The position numbers were made by a program, and so were the translations under genes. A stretch of 30,552 nt of DNA, taken from assembly GCA_964352905.1 (NCBI GenBank), contig CAYGTS010000015.1:1-30552 (forward strand), in the 5' to 3' direction. The notes beneath the pieces were generated by a model that was not told the origin of the DNA, did not search any database, and worked only from the letters and a program-made list of their open reading frames with translations. Position 1 is the first letter of the stretch; each line of letters opens with the position of its first letter. Shown here one piece after another: positions 15,500-22,282 of the stretch. Source of the stretch: CAYGTS01 sp964352905 (GTDB lineage Bacteria > Pseudomonadota > Gammaproteobacteria > JAHCLG01).

Positions 15500-16811
15500 T
15501 CGATTATCCGTGCATGATGCTCGCATGATAGAAAGTGCGCGGATTTTTTTGATAAAAGCACAATCTGCTCTTAACGTAAAAAACACACTATTGAATTTGA
15601 TTTCTAAAAATAATTATTGGCGATCAAAACAGTGTATTAATATGGTAGCTGCGGAAGCGCCTATGAGTAAAAGTGCGCAATCTCTATTATCAACAGATTT
15701 AGGTACGCGCACAGCCGGTGGGCACATTGGCGCAGCTAACCGTTATTTTTGTGGGACCCAATATATTGATCAAATAGAAGCGATCTGCCACGCTACTTTG
15801 AAAACTTTATTTGATTGCAACTATATTGAGCATAGAGTGTTAGGTGGCACCCAGGCAAGTCAGGTAGTTTATACTGCTTTAACTAAACCAGGCGACACTA
15901 TTATTGCTGTGACACCAGAATATGGCGGTGATTCAAGTAATACATCAGAATCGATGCCAGGTATTTTAGGGTTAAACGTCATCCCTATGATATTTAAATC
16001 CGATCATGTCTCTATCGATATCGTAAAACTTGAACAGCTTATCAACACTCACCGCCCAAGGCTAATTTCAATTGGCTTTTCGGTTTGCTTATTTAACATT
16101 CCCTGGTGTGCAATCACAAAATTATGCAAAAGTTATAATGTCTTAATTTATTATGATGCTGCACATGAATTAGGTCTGATTGCTGGTAAGCAATTTATCA
16201 ACCCATTTAAATATGACATAGATATTATAAGCGGTTCAACAGGGAAGACATTTAGTGGGCCACAAGGTGGTTTATTATTATGGAATAGGCCTGAGATCAC
16301 CCACAAAATAGTTAATACAACTTTTCCTGGCTTTGTTGGAACCTATCCATTAAACCGTGTTGCTGCACTAGCAGTTTCTTCTGTTGAAATGCTGCAAGAT
16401 GGGCAAGCGTATATGGCTCAAATTGTTAAGAATGCAAAGTCTCTAGCAGGATCGTTAGATGAATTGGGTTTCGATGTATTTGCGAAAAAGAGAGGTTTTA
16501 CTGAAACACATCAATTATTAGTCAACACTATGCCTGGCTATCAAGGTCGTGATGCAGCTGAACGCTTAGCTGAATGCAATATGATAACCAGTGCAGTTTC
16601 ATTTCCTGGTGATAGAAATATACATCAGAACAATGGAAAAGGTATTCGCTTATCGACAACCGAAATAACGCGTAGGGGAATGAGAGAGAGTGAAATGAAA
16701 ATTATTGCTGAACTGATTTATAGAGCACTCATGACTAATGAGTTATCAAATCATATTGTAAAGGATGCTATTTTTTTATCTAAAAAATATTCTAAAATTA
16801 AATTTTGTTAA
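15492..16811 (+). CDS. divergent SHMT-fold PLP enzyme paired with the halogenase
   Basis: A 439-residue fold-type I PLP enzyme most like serine hydroxymethyltransferase. Recognisable counterparts are Glu55 (AAEAP, for SHMT SEN), Asp222 and His225 (YYDAAHELG), PLP-lysine Lys252 (STGKTFSGPQGG) and Arg386 (GIRLST). The His before the PLP-lysine in SHMT is Gly here, and the Tyr-rich substrate loop is changed. It is therefore unlikely to be the housekeeping enzyme and may do aldol, transaldol, elimination or racemisation chemistry on a modified amino acid. The start at 15492 has GAGG 6 bases upstream and overlaps the halogenase stop (ATGTTTAA), giving tight coupling. A longer in-frame start at 15450 is less likely. 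Confidence 0.82.
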   Translation: MFNRLSVHDARMIESARIFLIKAQSALNVKNTLLNLISKNNYWRSKQCINMVAAEAPMSKSAQSLLSTDLGTRTAGGHIGAANRYFCGTQYIDQIEAICHATLKTLFDCNYIEHRVLGGTQASQVVYTALTKPGDTIIAVTPEYGGDSSNTSESMPGILGLNVIPMIFKSDHVSIDIVKLEQLINTHRPRLISIGFSVCLFNIPWCAITKLCKSYNVLIYYDAAHELGLIAGKQFINPFKYDIDIISGSTGKTFSGPQGGLLLWNRPEITHKIVNTTFPGFVGTYPLNRVAALAVSSVEMLQDGQAYMAQIVKNAKSLAGSLDELGFDVFAKKRGFTETHQLLVNTMPGYQGRDAAERLAECNMITSAVSFPGDRNIHQNNGKGIRLSTTEITRRGMRESEMKIIAELIYRALMTNELSNHIVKDAIFLSKKYSKIKFC

Positions 16812-16812
16812 T

Positions 16813-16876
16813 TTGTATCTGCTTACCCCCTTTAGCCCAAGTATGAACGTTCCCTGCTACGGAGTGAGTAGTTACG
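16813..16876 (+). repeat. GTAAC repeat family, composite partial copy
   Basis: It joins a TTGTATCTGCTTACCCC segment (also at 19928 and, inverted, at 24511-24535) to a right arm AGCCCAAGTATGAACGTTCC...TACGGAGTGAGTAGTTACG. It lies between the PLP enzyme and GNAT genes. Confidence 0.7.
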
Positions 16877-16899
16877 TTAATTTATAAAAAGTGACTACT

Positions 16900-17379
16900 A
16901 TGTATATTCGCATTTCATCATTAGCAGATTTATCCGAACTTAAAACATTAGTATATGATTCATATCAACATGGCTACCGCAAATTTAACATGCATGAATT
17001 AGCAGAAGCAACGACGATGGATGTGATTGAAAACTGTATCTTGCTTCCTCCTGATCAAACGTGGGTCGCTGTTAGTTCAGGAAAAACGGTAGGCATGGTA
17101 TCCATTTGTGACAACAGTATTGAGAGAATCTTTGTTTGTCCACAACATCAAAGAAATAAAGTCGCCTCTCAATTGCTTCAATATGGGCTCAACGTTATCA
17201 GAAATTATGGTTATGATCATGCTACAAGTGAAATAGTAAAAGAAAATTATCCTTCTCGACTTTTATTTGAAAAATATGGTGCGATTCAGGAAAGAGAATT
17301 TATTAGAACGCTGCGAAACGATTTAGCTGTTAAAATAATACGATACCGTATTAACTTTGGGTATATTCGAAATTGTTAA
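16900..17379 (+). CDS. GNAT-family N-acetyltransferase
   Basis: A 159-residue GNAT protein. The acetyl-CoA region is IERIFVCPQHQRNKVASQLL (about residues 76-95), where the usual R/Q-x-x-G-x-G/A loop reads QRNKVA, and ENYPSRLLFEKYGAIQERE is the typical C-terminal motif. The family transfers acetyl groups to amines. Placed after the halogenase and PLP genes, it could acetylate the product for self-protection or as a biosynthetic step; this is inference. The ATG at 16900 is preferred, with a GTG at 16891 as alternative; neither has a strong ribosome-binding site. The divergent CoA loop makes activity slightly uncertain. Confidence 0.8.
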   Translation: MYIRISSLADLSELKTLVYDSYQHGYRKFNMHELAEATTMDVIENCILLPPDQTWVAVSSGKTVGMVSICDNSIERIFVCPQHQRNKVASQLLQYGLNVIRNYGYDHATSEIVKENYPSRLLFEKYGAIQEREFIRTLRNDLAVKIIRYRINFGYIRNC

Positions 17380-17385
17380 TTGTTT

Positions 17386-17561
17386 CAGCAATTCCCGGTG
17401 TAGCGAGGAACAGCCATATTTGGGCAAGGTCACATTAAAAACACATAAAAAATGTGCTCATTTATTATGCATAAACTCCGCTATTTTTTAGTGTTTTTAA
17501 TGTGACCTTGCCTCAAATCTGACCGTTCTTGAGTCATTCAACATCACACCGGGAATTACTG
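17386..17561. repeat. 176-bp imperfect palindrome, second MITE-like type
   Basis: The ends CAGCAATTCCCGGTGT and ACACCGGGAATTACTG are inverted repeats with one mismatch. Inside, GGCAAGGTCACATTAAAAACAC (17423-17444) is mirrored exactly by 17491-17512, and the centre holds A/T-rich sequence. The segment AACAGCCATATTTGGGC resembles the arm of the GTAAC family. It separates the convergent GNAT and permease genes and could also form a strong RNA hairpin ending both transcripts. Confidence 0.75.
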
Positions 17562-17600
17562 TAATTGTTTTGTTGTCACAATTTTTGTGAGTGCAGAAAA

Positions 17601-18995
17601 TTAACTAACAAAACGCTTTCCGCGATAAAACCAAGTTAATATAACTGGCGGTAACATTAAAATTGCAATCCCAACAAACATAATCGTTTCATAGCGTGCG
17701 ATACTGCCAATTTGCATGCCAGCCGGTGGGAAAAAACCAACAATAATCGCGGCAATACAGGTTGCAATCCCGGTTAAAGCCACAACCCAAATCCCGAAAG
17801 TGCCACCAGGAATTTTAAAATGGCGTTTCACATGTGCTTTGTGATGGTGAAGCCGAATTAGCGCGGCAAACATGCCAACATATTCAGCTAAGGCTAATTG
17901 CGCAGTCATTGCGGATAATAACCAAAACGAAGCATTAACTGTAGGTAGCAAAATAAAAACGGAACACAGCGCAGTAAAAATAGCACCTTGTAACAATAAA
18001 ATACGCGTTGGCACAAAATGACGATTCACTTTTTGAAAAACTTTAGGAATGCAGCCATCTTCTGCTGCCACCATTAAGCCCTTAGTTGGGCCAATAATCC
18101 AGGCGGAAACACCGGCAAAGGCGCCTAAAACAATGGCAATCACGATAAAAGGTAACAGCCAATGCAAATGAAAAGCTGTTAAAAATTGATCAAACGCATA
18201 AATTAAACCCGAAACCAAGCTAATATCGTTGTGCGGAACCACGATGGCAATTGCTAGCGAGGCAAAAACTAAGGTGCCAATGATAATCAGGGTGGAAATT
18301 AATAAAGCACGTGGATAATCGCGTTGTGGATTTTTCACTTCACCGGCGTGCACCGCCGACATTTCCATACCTACTAATCCAAACAACACCCCAACAAAAA
18401 AAACTAAATTTTGGATATGTGAAAAATCCGGCAAAAGATCCTGGCGCGTAAAATGAATTTGCAAGGGGTGTTTGGTCATGATCCAAATAATGCCTAAAAT
18501 AATAATCGCCAACATCGGCAGTAAGGTACCAAAAATTGCACCGAGCGTGCTCACCAAACTTGAAATTCGCATACCAAAACAATTAATAAAAGTAGATAAC
18601 CAAAAAATACTTAAAGTGGAAATTAATAAAAATTCTTTATTATCAGCAAGCGAGGGTTTAAACAAATACGTAATCGTAGCCGTGACAAAGGTTAAAATGG
18701 TGGGATACCAAACAACATTATAAATCCATTGTAGCCAAATAATCAGAAAGCCTGCACGCACACCAAATGCTTCCCTGACCCACACATAAACACCGCCGGT
18801 ATTAGGCCAGCCGGTAGCAAGCTCAGCTGCAGTTAAGGCGGTTGGAATGAAAAAAATGACCGCTGCCAATAAATACAGGCTAATAATGCTGGTGCCGTAT
18901 TCGGCGCTAATGGGTAATGTTCTTAAGCTATCGACCGCGATGACATTAATCATCACTAAGCTGAAGATGCTTAATACTTTTTTTGGTTTGGTCAT
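17601..18995 (-). CDS. APC-superfamily amino-acid permease
   Basis: A 464-residue integral membrane protein with about 12 hydrophobic segments. It has the APC core motif near the N-terminus (PISAEYGTSIISLYLLAAVIFF) and PNTGGVYVWVREAFG in TM2-3. It resembles the GadC/YjeM group of amino-acid exchangers. The C-terminal tail is short, unlike the pH-gating tail of GadC. It starts 6 bases after the psd stop, so it is probably cotranscribed with psd. Its substrate is unknown; its closeness to the halogenase cassette is suggestive, but it lies on the other strand. Confidence 0.88.
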   Translation of the reverse strand: MTKPKKVLSIFSLVMINVIAVDSLRTLPISAEYGTSIISLYLLAAVIFFIPTALTAAELATGWPNTGGVYVWVREAFGVRAGFLIIWLQWIYNVVWYPTILTFVTATITYLFKPSLADNKEFLLISTLSIFWLSTFINCFGMRISSLVSTLGAIFGTLLPMLAIIILGIIWIMTKHPLQIHFTRQDLLPDFSHIQNLVFFVGVLFGLVGMEMSAVHAGEVKNPQRDYPRALLISTLIIIGTLVFASLAIAIVVPHNDISLVSGLIYAFDQFLTAFHLHWLLPFIVIAIVLGAFAGVSAWIIGPTKGLMVAAEDGCIPKVFQKVNRHFVPTRILLLQGAIFTALCSVFILLPTVNASFWLLSAMTAQLALAEYVGMFAALIRLHHHKAHVKRHFKIPGGTFGIWVVALTGIATCIAAIIVGFFPPAGMQIGSIARYETIMFVGIAILMLPPVILTWFYRGKRFVS

Positions 18996-19001
18996 GCTTA
19001 G

Positions 19002-19838
19002 CTAATCTTTAATGATCGTTGCAAGGCTATTACCAAGTTGAATGGGTTGTGCAACGGTTAATATTGGATCCCATTGTAGCGCGTCTTTTTCAAATAATAA
19101 AATTACCGTGGATCCCATATCAAAAAAGCCCATTTCTTGGCCACGTTCTAAATGAATAGTTTGGTCATGATAATGTTTCTCAACAATTTCTTTACGATGC
19201 GGTGGTGATATTTCACCTCCCCATGTGGTATGAATACTTGCAACAACCATCGCACCGACTAAAATCAGCGCAAAATTACCTTGTGGACTTTTAAAATGAC
19301 AAATTAAACGCTCATTGCGTGCAAATAAATGGGGTGTTTTAGCAACAACCCTTGGGTGTACCGAAAATAATTTACCTGGCACATAACAGGTTTTAACCAA
19401 CTGACCTGCACACGGCATGTGAACACGGTGATAATCTTTCGGTGCTAAATATAAGGTTGCAAACATACCGCCTTGATAACGTTGGCAAAAGAGATCATCA
19501 TTTGCTAACAATTGCGCTAAGCTATACTGCATGCCTTTAGCTTGGATTAAAACATCATGATTAATTTGCCCAAATTCACTTAATGTGCCATCGATGGGGC
19601 TGATCACAATATTGCTGGGTTTAGCAAGGTCACGTGCTTCGGGCTTTAAATGGCGTGTGAAAAAGGCGTTAAAATTTTCATAGTCTTGCAAATTACTTGA
19701 TTGCGCCTCGTGTAAATTAACCTGGTAGCGTTTAATAAAAAATTTAATAAAGCCATTTTTAAACCAGCGCGTGCGATTTTTTGCAAGCAATCCAACTAAA
19801 TGGGTAACAAGGTGTTGTATAGAAAAACAGGATTTCAT
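19002..19838 (-). CDS. psd: phosphatidylserine decarboxylase proenzyme
   Basis: A 278-residue Psd of the bacterial membrane type that makes phosphatidylethanolamine. The self-cleavage site is MGST, between Gly242 and Ser243, where Ser becomes the pyruvoyl group (usually LGST). The endoprotease Asp is in SPIDG (Asp83), and histidines lie in DYHRVHMP (137, 140). TTWGGEISPP is also conserved. Length is normal. It is first in a two-gene unit with the permease. Confidence 0.95.
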   Translation of the reverse strand: MKSCFSIQHLVTHLVGLLAKNRTRWFKNGFIKFFIKRYQVNLHEAQSSNLQDYENFNAFFTRHLKPEARDLAKPSNIVISPIDGTLSEFGQINHDVLIQAKGMQYSLAQLLANDDLFCQRYQGGMFATLYLAPKDYHRVHMPCAGQLVKTCYVPGKLFSVHPRVVAKTPHLFARNERLICHFKSPQGNFALILVGAMVVASIHTTWGGEISPPHRKEIVEKHYHDQTIHLERGQEMGFFDMGSTVILLFEKDALQWDPILTVAQPIQLGNSLATIIKD

Positions 19839-19927
19839 GATTTTAGCTTAATTTTGATATTTATAATGGGCCATCATAATCGAAGCGTGTTAAAATTGCC
19901 ACAAACAGAAAGGGGATCGTTGTGAAA

Positions 19928-20107
19928 ATGTATCTGCTCACCCCTTTTAGCTTTATATTTGCCAGAACGTTCAGATTTGGCGATAAAAACGGTGAAAATG
20001 TTTTTGAGAAAGCGCAGTTTATAAGTGATAAGTGAGCATTTCGATAAAAGATTTTCGCCGTTTTTAGCTCAAATATGGACGTTCCCTGCTACGGAGTGAG
20101 TAGTTAC
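19928..20107 (+). repeat. full inverted-repeat (MITE-like) element upstream of cca
   Basis: The left part starts TGTATCTGCTCACCCC and continues through GAACGTTCAGATTTGG and GATAAAAACGGTGAAAA. The centre is TGTTTTTGAGAAAGCGCAG...GAGCATTTCGATAAAAG. The right arm is TTTTCGCCGTTTTTAGCTC...TACGGAGTGAGTAGTTAC. The core is nearly identical to the element at 21347-21510. Its last bases run directly into the GTG start of cca. Confidence 0.8.
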
Positions 20108-21241
20108 GTGAAAATCTACAAAGTAGGCGGTGCCGTACGCGATAGAATCTTGGGTTTACCGGTCACAGAAATCGATTGGGTGGTGGTTGGTGCAACGCCA
20201 GAAATCTTGTTAAATTTAGGCTACAAACAAGTTGGTAATGCCTTTCCCGTTTTTTTGCACCCTGATACAGCAGAAGAATATGCGTTAGCACGTAAAGAAA
20301 TGAAAACAGCGCCAGGCTACCAAGGCTTTGCTTTTGCCTTTACCCCCGAAATCACGCTTGCAGAAGACTTATTACGACGTGATCTAACCATTAACGCGAT
20401 TGCTGAAGATGAAAAAGGCAAATTTATTGATCCTTATGGCGGCATTGCGGATATTAAAAAACGCTTATTGCGGCATGTTTCAAAAGCTTTCGTTGAAGAT
20501 CCGGTGCGCCTATTAAGAGTGGCACGTTTTTATGCGCAGTTTGCTCATCTTGGATTTAGCATAGCAACTGAAACCATGGCATTAATGCAGGAAATGGTTG
20601 CTAATGATGAAGTTAAAGCCCTTACAGCAGAGCGAGTGCTTAAAGAATTGCGGCGCGCCTTAGTAAGCAAAAGCCCTGAAAAATTTTTTGAAGCCTTACA
20701 ACAGTGTAGTGCATTAGCCATTATTTTTCCTGACTTTGTATCATTACAATCTTTACAGCCTTTAAAAAAAGTCAGATTAGCAAGCGATAATGAAGCAGTC
20801 TTGTTTGCTGTTTTAATGCATTGTGTTAACCAGTCACATAGTGTTGAAAAAAGTGTGGCATTGATCAAACACGTTAATCAGCAATTCTGTTTACCAAAAC
20901 CGCTATTAGAACAAGCTACGCTACTTGCAAAACACTATGACAATTTTATTAATGCCACCAATTTATCAGCAGAAGCACTCTTAACGTTTTTAGAACAATG
21001 CGATGTGATCCGCCGCCCAGAGCGTTTTGCGTTATTGCTTGAAAGTTGTGTTGGTTTAAGTGGTAAGCATAAAGTGAGCGAGTACTTGCAAGAGGCGGTA
21101 AATGCTATTGCACAAGTTGATATTACAGGCCTGTTGCAGCAAGGTTTACAAGGGCAAAATCTTGCAAAAGCGCTAAGAGCACAGCGTTTACAAGTATTAA
21201 AAACCGATTTTAATTGCAACAAGGTTAAAAAAGAGGATTAA
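20108..21241 (+). CDS. cca: CCA tRNA nucleotidyltransferase lacking an HD domain
   Basis: A 377-residue class II CCA-adding enzyme that builds or repairs the tRNA 3' CCA end. MKIYKVGGAVRD at the start, DWVVVGATPE, EEYALARKEMK, RRDLTINA and EDPVRLLRVARF are all conserved. The first metal-site residue is Glu21 (EID) rather than the Asp of E. coli, with Asp23 kept. The GTG at 20108 is chosen because it gives the canonical N-terminus; an in-frame ATG at 20075 would add 11 residues read from the repeat. E. coli Cca has a C-terminal HD phosphohydrolase with an HDLGKG-type motif; the matching region here reads LMHCVNQS, so the HD dyad is lost and the protein is about 35 residues shorter. GGAG in the repeat may be its ribosome-binding site. 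Confidence 0.93.
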   Translation: MKIYKVGGAVRDRILGLPVTEIDWVVVGATPEILLNLGYKQVGNAFPVFLHPDTAEEYALARKEMKTAPGYQGFAFAFTPEITLAEDLLRRDLTINAIAEDEKGKFIDPYGGIADIKKRLLRHVSKAFVEDPVRLLRVARFYAQFAHLGFSIATETMALMQEMVANDEVKALTAERVLKELRRALVSKSPEKFFEALQQCSALAIIFPDFVSLQSLQPLKKVRLASDNEAVLFAVLMHCVNQSHSVEKSVALIKHVNQQFCLPKPLLEQATLLAKHYDNFINATNLSAEALLTFLEQCDVIRRPERFALLLESCVGLSGKHKVSEYLQEAVNAIAQVDITGLLQQGLQGQNLAKALRAQRLQVLKTDFNCNKVKKED

Positions 21242-21245
21242 AACT

Positions 21246-21286
21246 GAAAAAAACGACTTTTTTTGCAAAAAAAGTTGTTTTTTTTA
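21246..21286 (+). terminator. intrinsic terminator after cca
   Basis: A long A/T-rich stem (AAAAAAACGACTTTTTTT / AAAAAAAGTTGTTTTTTTT, two-base loop) ends in an eight-T run 5 bases after the cca stop. It should end the cca transcript and separate it from the HU-like gene. Confidence 0.85.
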
Positions 21287-21346
21287 TTGTAACTATTTTA
21301 ATTACGTTCTAAGCTATACTTGCTAAATTGTAACAGTTAAGTAAAT

Positions 21347-21510
21347 GTAACTATGAATTTGCCAAGAACGTTCAGATTTGGAGATAAAAACGGCGAAAAT
21401 GTTTTTGAGAAAGCGCAGTTTATATGCGAATAAATGAGCATTTCGATAAAAGATTTTCGCCGTTTTTAGCACAAATATGGACGTTCCTGTCTACAGAGTG
21501 AATAGTTGCG
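21347..21510 (+). repeat. full 164-bp inverted-repeat (MITE-like) element upstream of the HU-like gene
   Basis: Ends GTAACTATG and AATAGTTGCG are inverted, and the arms GATAAAAACGGCGAAAA / TTTTCGCCGTTTTTAGC are also inverted. The centre matches the element at 19928-20107. It ends 48 bases before the HU-like ATG and may carry or displace that gene's promoter. Confidence 0.85.
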
Positions 21511-21558
21511 CTAAATTATTAACGGTTTGTATTGTAATATTCAATAGGAGAATGTCCC

Positions 21559-22038
21559 ATGCCTAAAAAAGCGGCAAAGAAACCTGCTCGTAAAGCAGCG
21601 AGCAAAACTACTGCCAAGCGTAAACCTGTTAAAGCAGTAAAAGCGAAAAAAGCAGCTCCTTCTAAAGTTAAAGCAACTGCTGTAACTAAGAAGAAAGTCG
21701 ATGTGAGCAAGATTAAGCCTCTATCTGACAAGCTAACCAAAACTCAAGTGATCCAAGCGATTGCTGAACATACTGGTTTAGCCAAAGCTGATATTACTGA
21801 AGTGTTTAAAGCGTTGGCAGTTTGTGTTCATGGCCAAATGCACAAAAAAGGCTTTGGTGAATTTACGATCCCTGAAACAGGTGTTAAAATCCGTCGTATT
21901 CGCAAGCCAGCGACTAAAGCGCGCAAAATGGTTAGTCCTTTCAGCGGTGAAGAAATCACGGTTAAAGCAAAACCTGCACGTAACGTCGTTAAAGTAACTG
22001 CATTAAAATCATTGAAAGACAGTGTTAAAGCTGGCTAA
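21559..22038 (+). CDS. HU-family DNA-binding protein with histone H1-like basic tail
   Basis: A 159-residue nucleoid protein. Residues 1-50 are a Lys/Ala/Pro-rich tail (PKKAAKKPARKAASK and similar) like eukaryotic H1 or the bacterial H1-like proteins. Residues 57-157 form an HU/IHF-like domain: LTKTQVIQAIAEHTGLAKADI, then GFGEFTIPETG, then the beta-arm region with NxxTGE-like SPFSGEEITVKA. It should bind and bend DNA and compact the nucleoid. AGGAG is 9 bases upstream of the ATG. It is transcribed alone and ends with the terminator at 22224. The chance similarity to low-complexity tails makes only the N-terminal comparison weak. Confidence 0.88.
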   Translation: MPKKAAKKPARKAASKTTAKRKPVKAVKAKKAAPSKVKATAVTKKKVDVSKIKPLSDKLTKTQVIQAIAEHTGLAKADITEVFKALAVCVHGQMHKKGFGEFTIPETGVKIRRIRKPATKARKMVSPFSGEEITVKAKPARNVVKVTALKSLKDSVKAG

Positions 22039-22051
22039 ATTTTCTTTGATT

Positions 22052-22204
22052 GTAACTACTCAGCAAATTTGAAGGTGAATTTACCGAGAACGTTCAGCTT
22101 TGGTGATAAAAACGGCGAAAATACAGCGATTTCCGCCGTTTTTAGCCCAAACGCCAGTCCTCTGCGGGGATCAGGGCGTTCCCATCTACAGGGTGAATAG
22201 TTAC
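22052..22204 (+). repeat. full 153-bp inverted-repeat (MITE-like) element after the HU-like gene
   Basis: It begins GTAACTACTCAGCAAATTT and ends GGGTGAATAGTTAC. The arms GATAAAAACGGCGAAAA / TTTCCGCCGTTTTTAGCCC flank a very short centre, and the right arm has the GCGGGGATCAGG variant. It lies between the HU-like stop codon and that gene's probable terminator, so it would be part of the 3' UTR. Confidence 0.8.
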
Positions 22205-22223
22205 CTTTGATTTAGAAGTAATC

Positions 22224-22260
22224 AATACGCCTCTATAGTTTTATAGAGGCGTATTTTTTT
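22224..22260 (+). terminator. strong intrinsic terminator directly upstream of kbl
   Basis: A perfect 13-bp stem ATACGCCTCTATA / TATAGAGGCGTAT with a GTTT loop is followed by seven T. It ends only 22 bases before the kbl ATG. It can end the HU-like transcript, but its position means kbl lacks room for an obvious promoter downstream of it. Confidence 0.88.
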
Positions 22261-22282
22261 GAGAGTGAGGAAACTGCTCCAT

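Noticed and set aside
15492..16811. Housekeeping glyA (SHMT)
   Set aside because: The His before the PLP-lysine is Gly and the substrate Tyr loop is altered; it is also translationally coupled to the halogenase-like gene.
20075..20107. N-terminal extension of cca starting at an ATG inside the repeat
   Set aside because: The next in-frame GTG gives the canonical MKIYKVGGAVRD start of the family; the added residues come only from the repeat.
19928..22204. Insertion sequence remnant with transposase
   Set aside because: Elements are at most 180 bases and have no coding capacity; no transposase fragment is present in the window.
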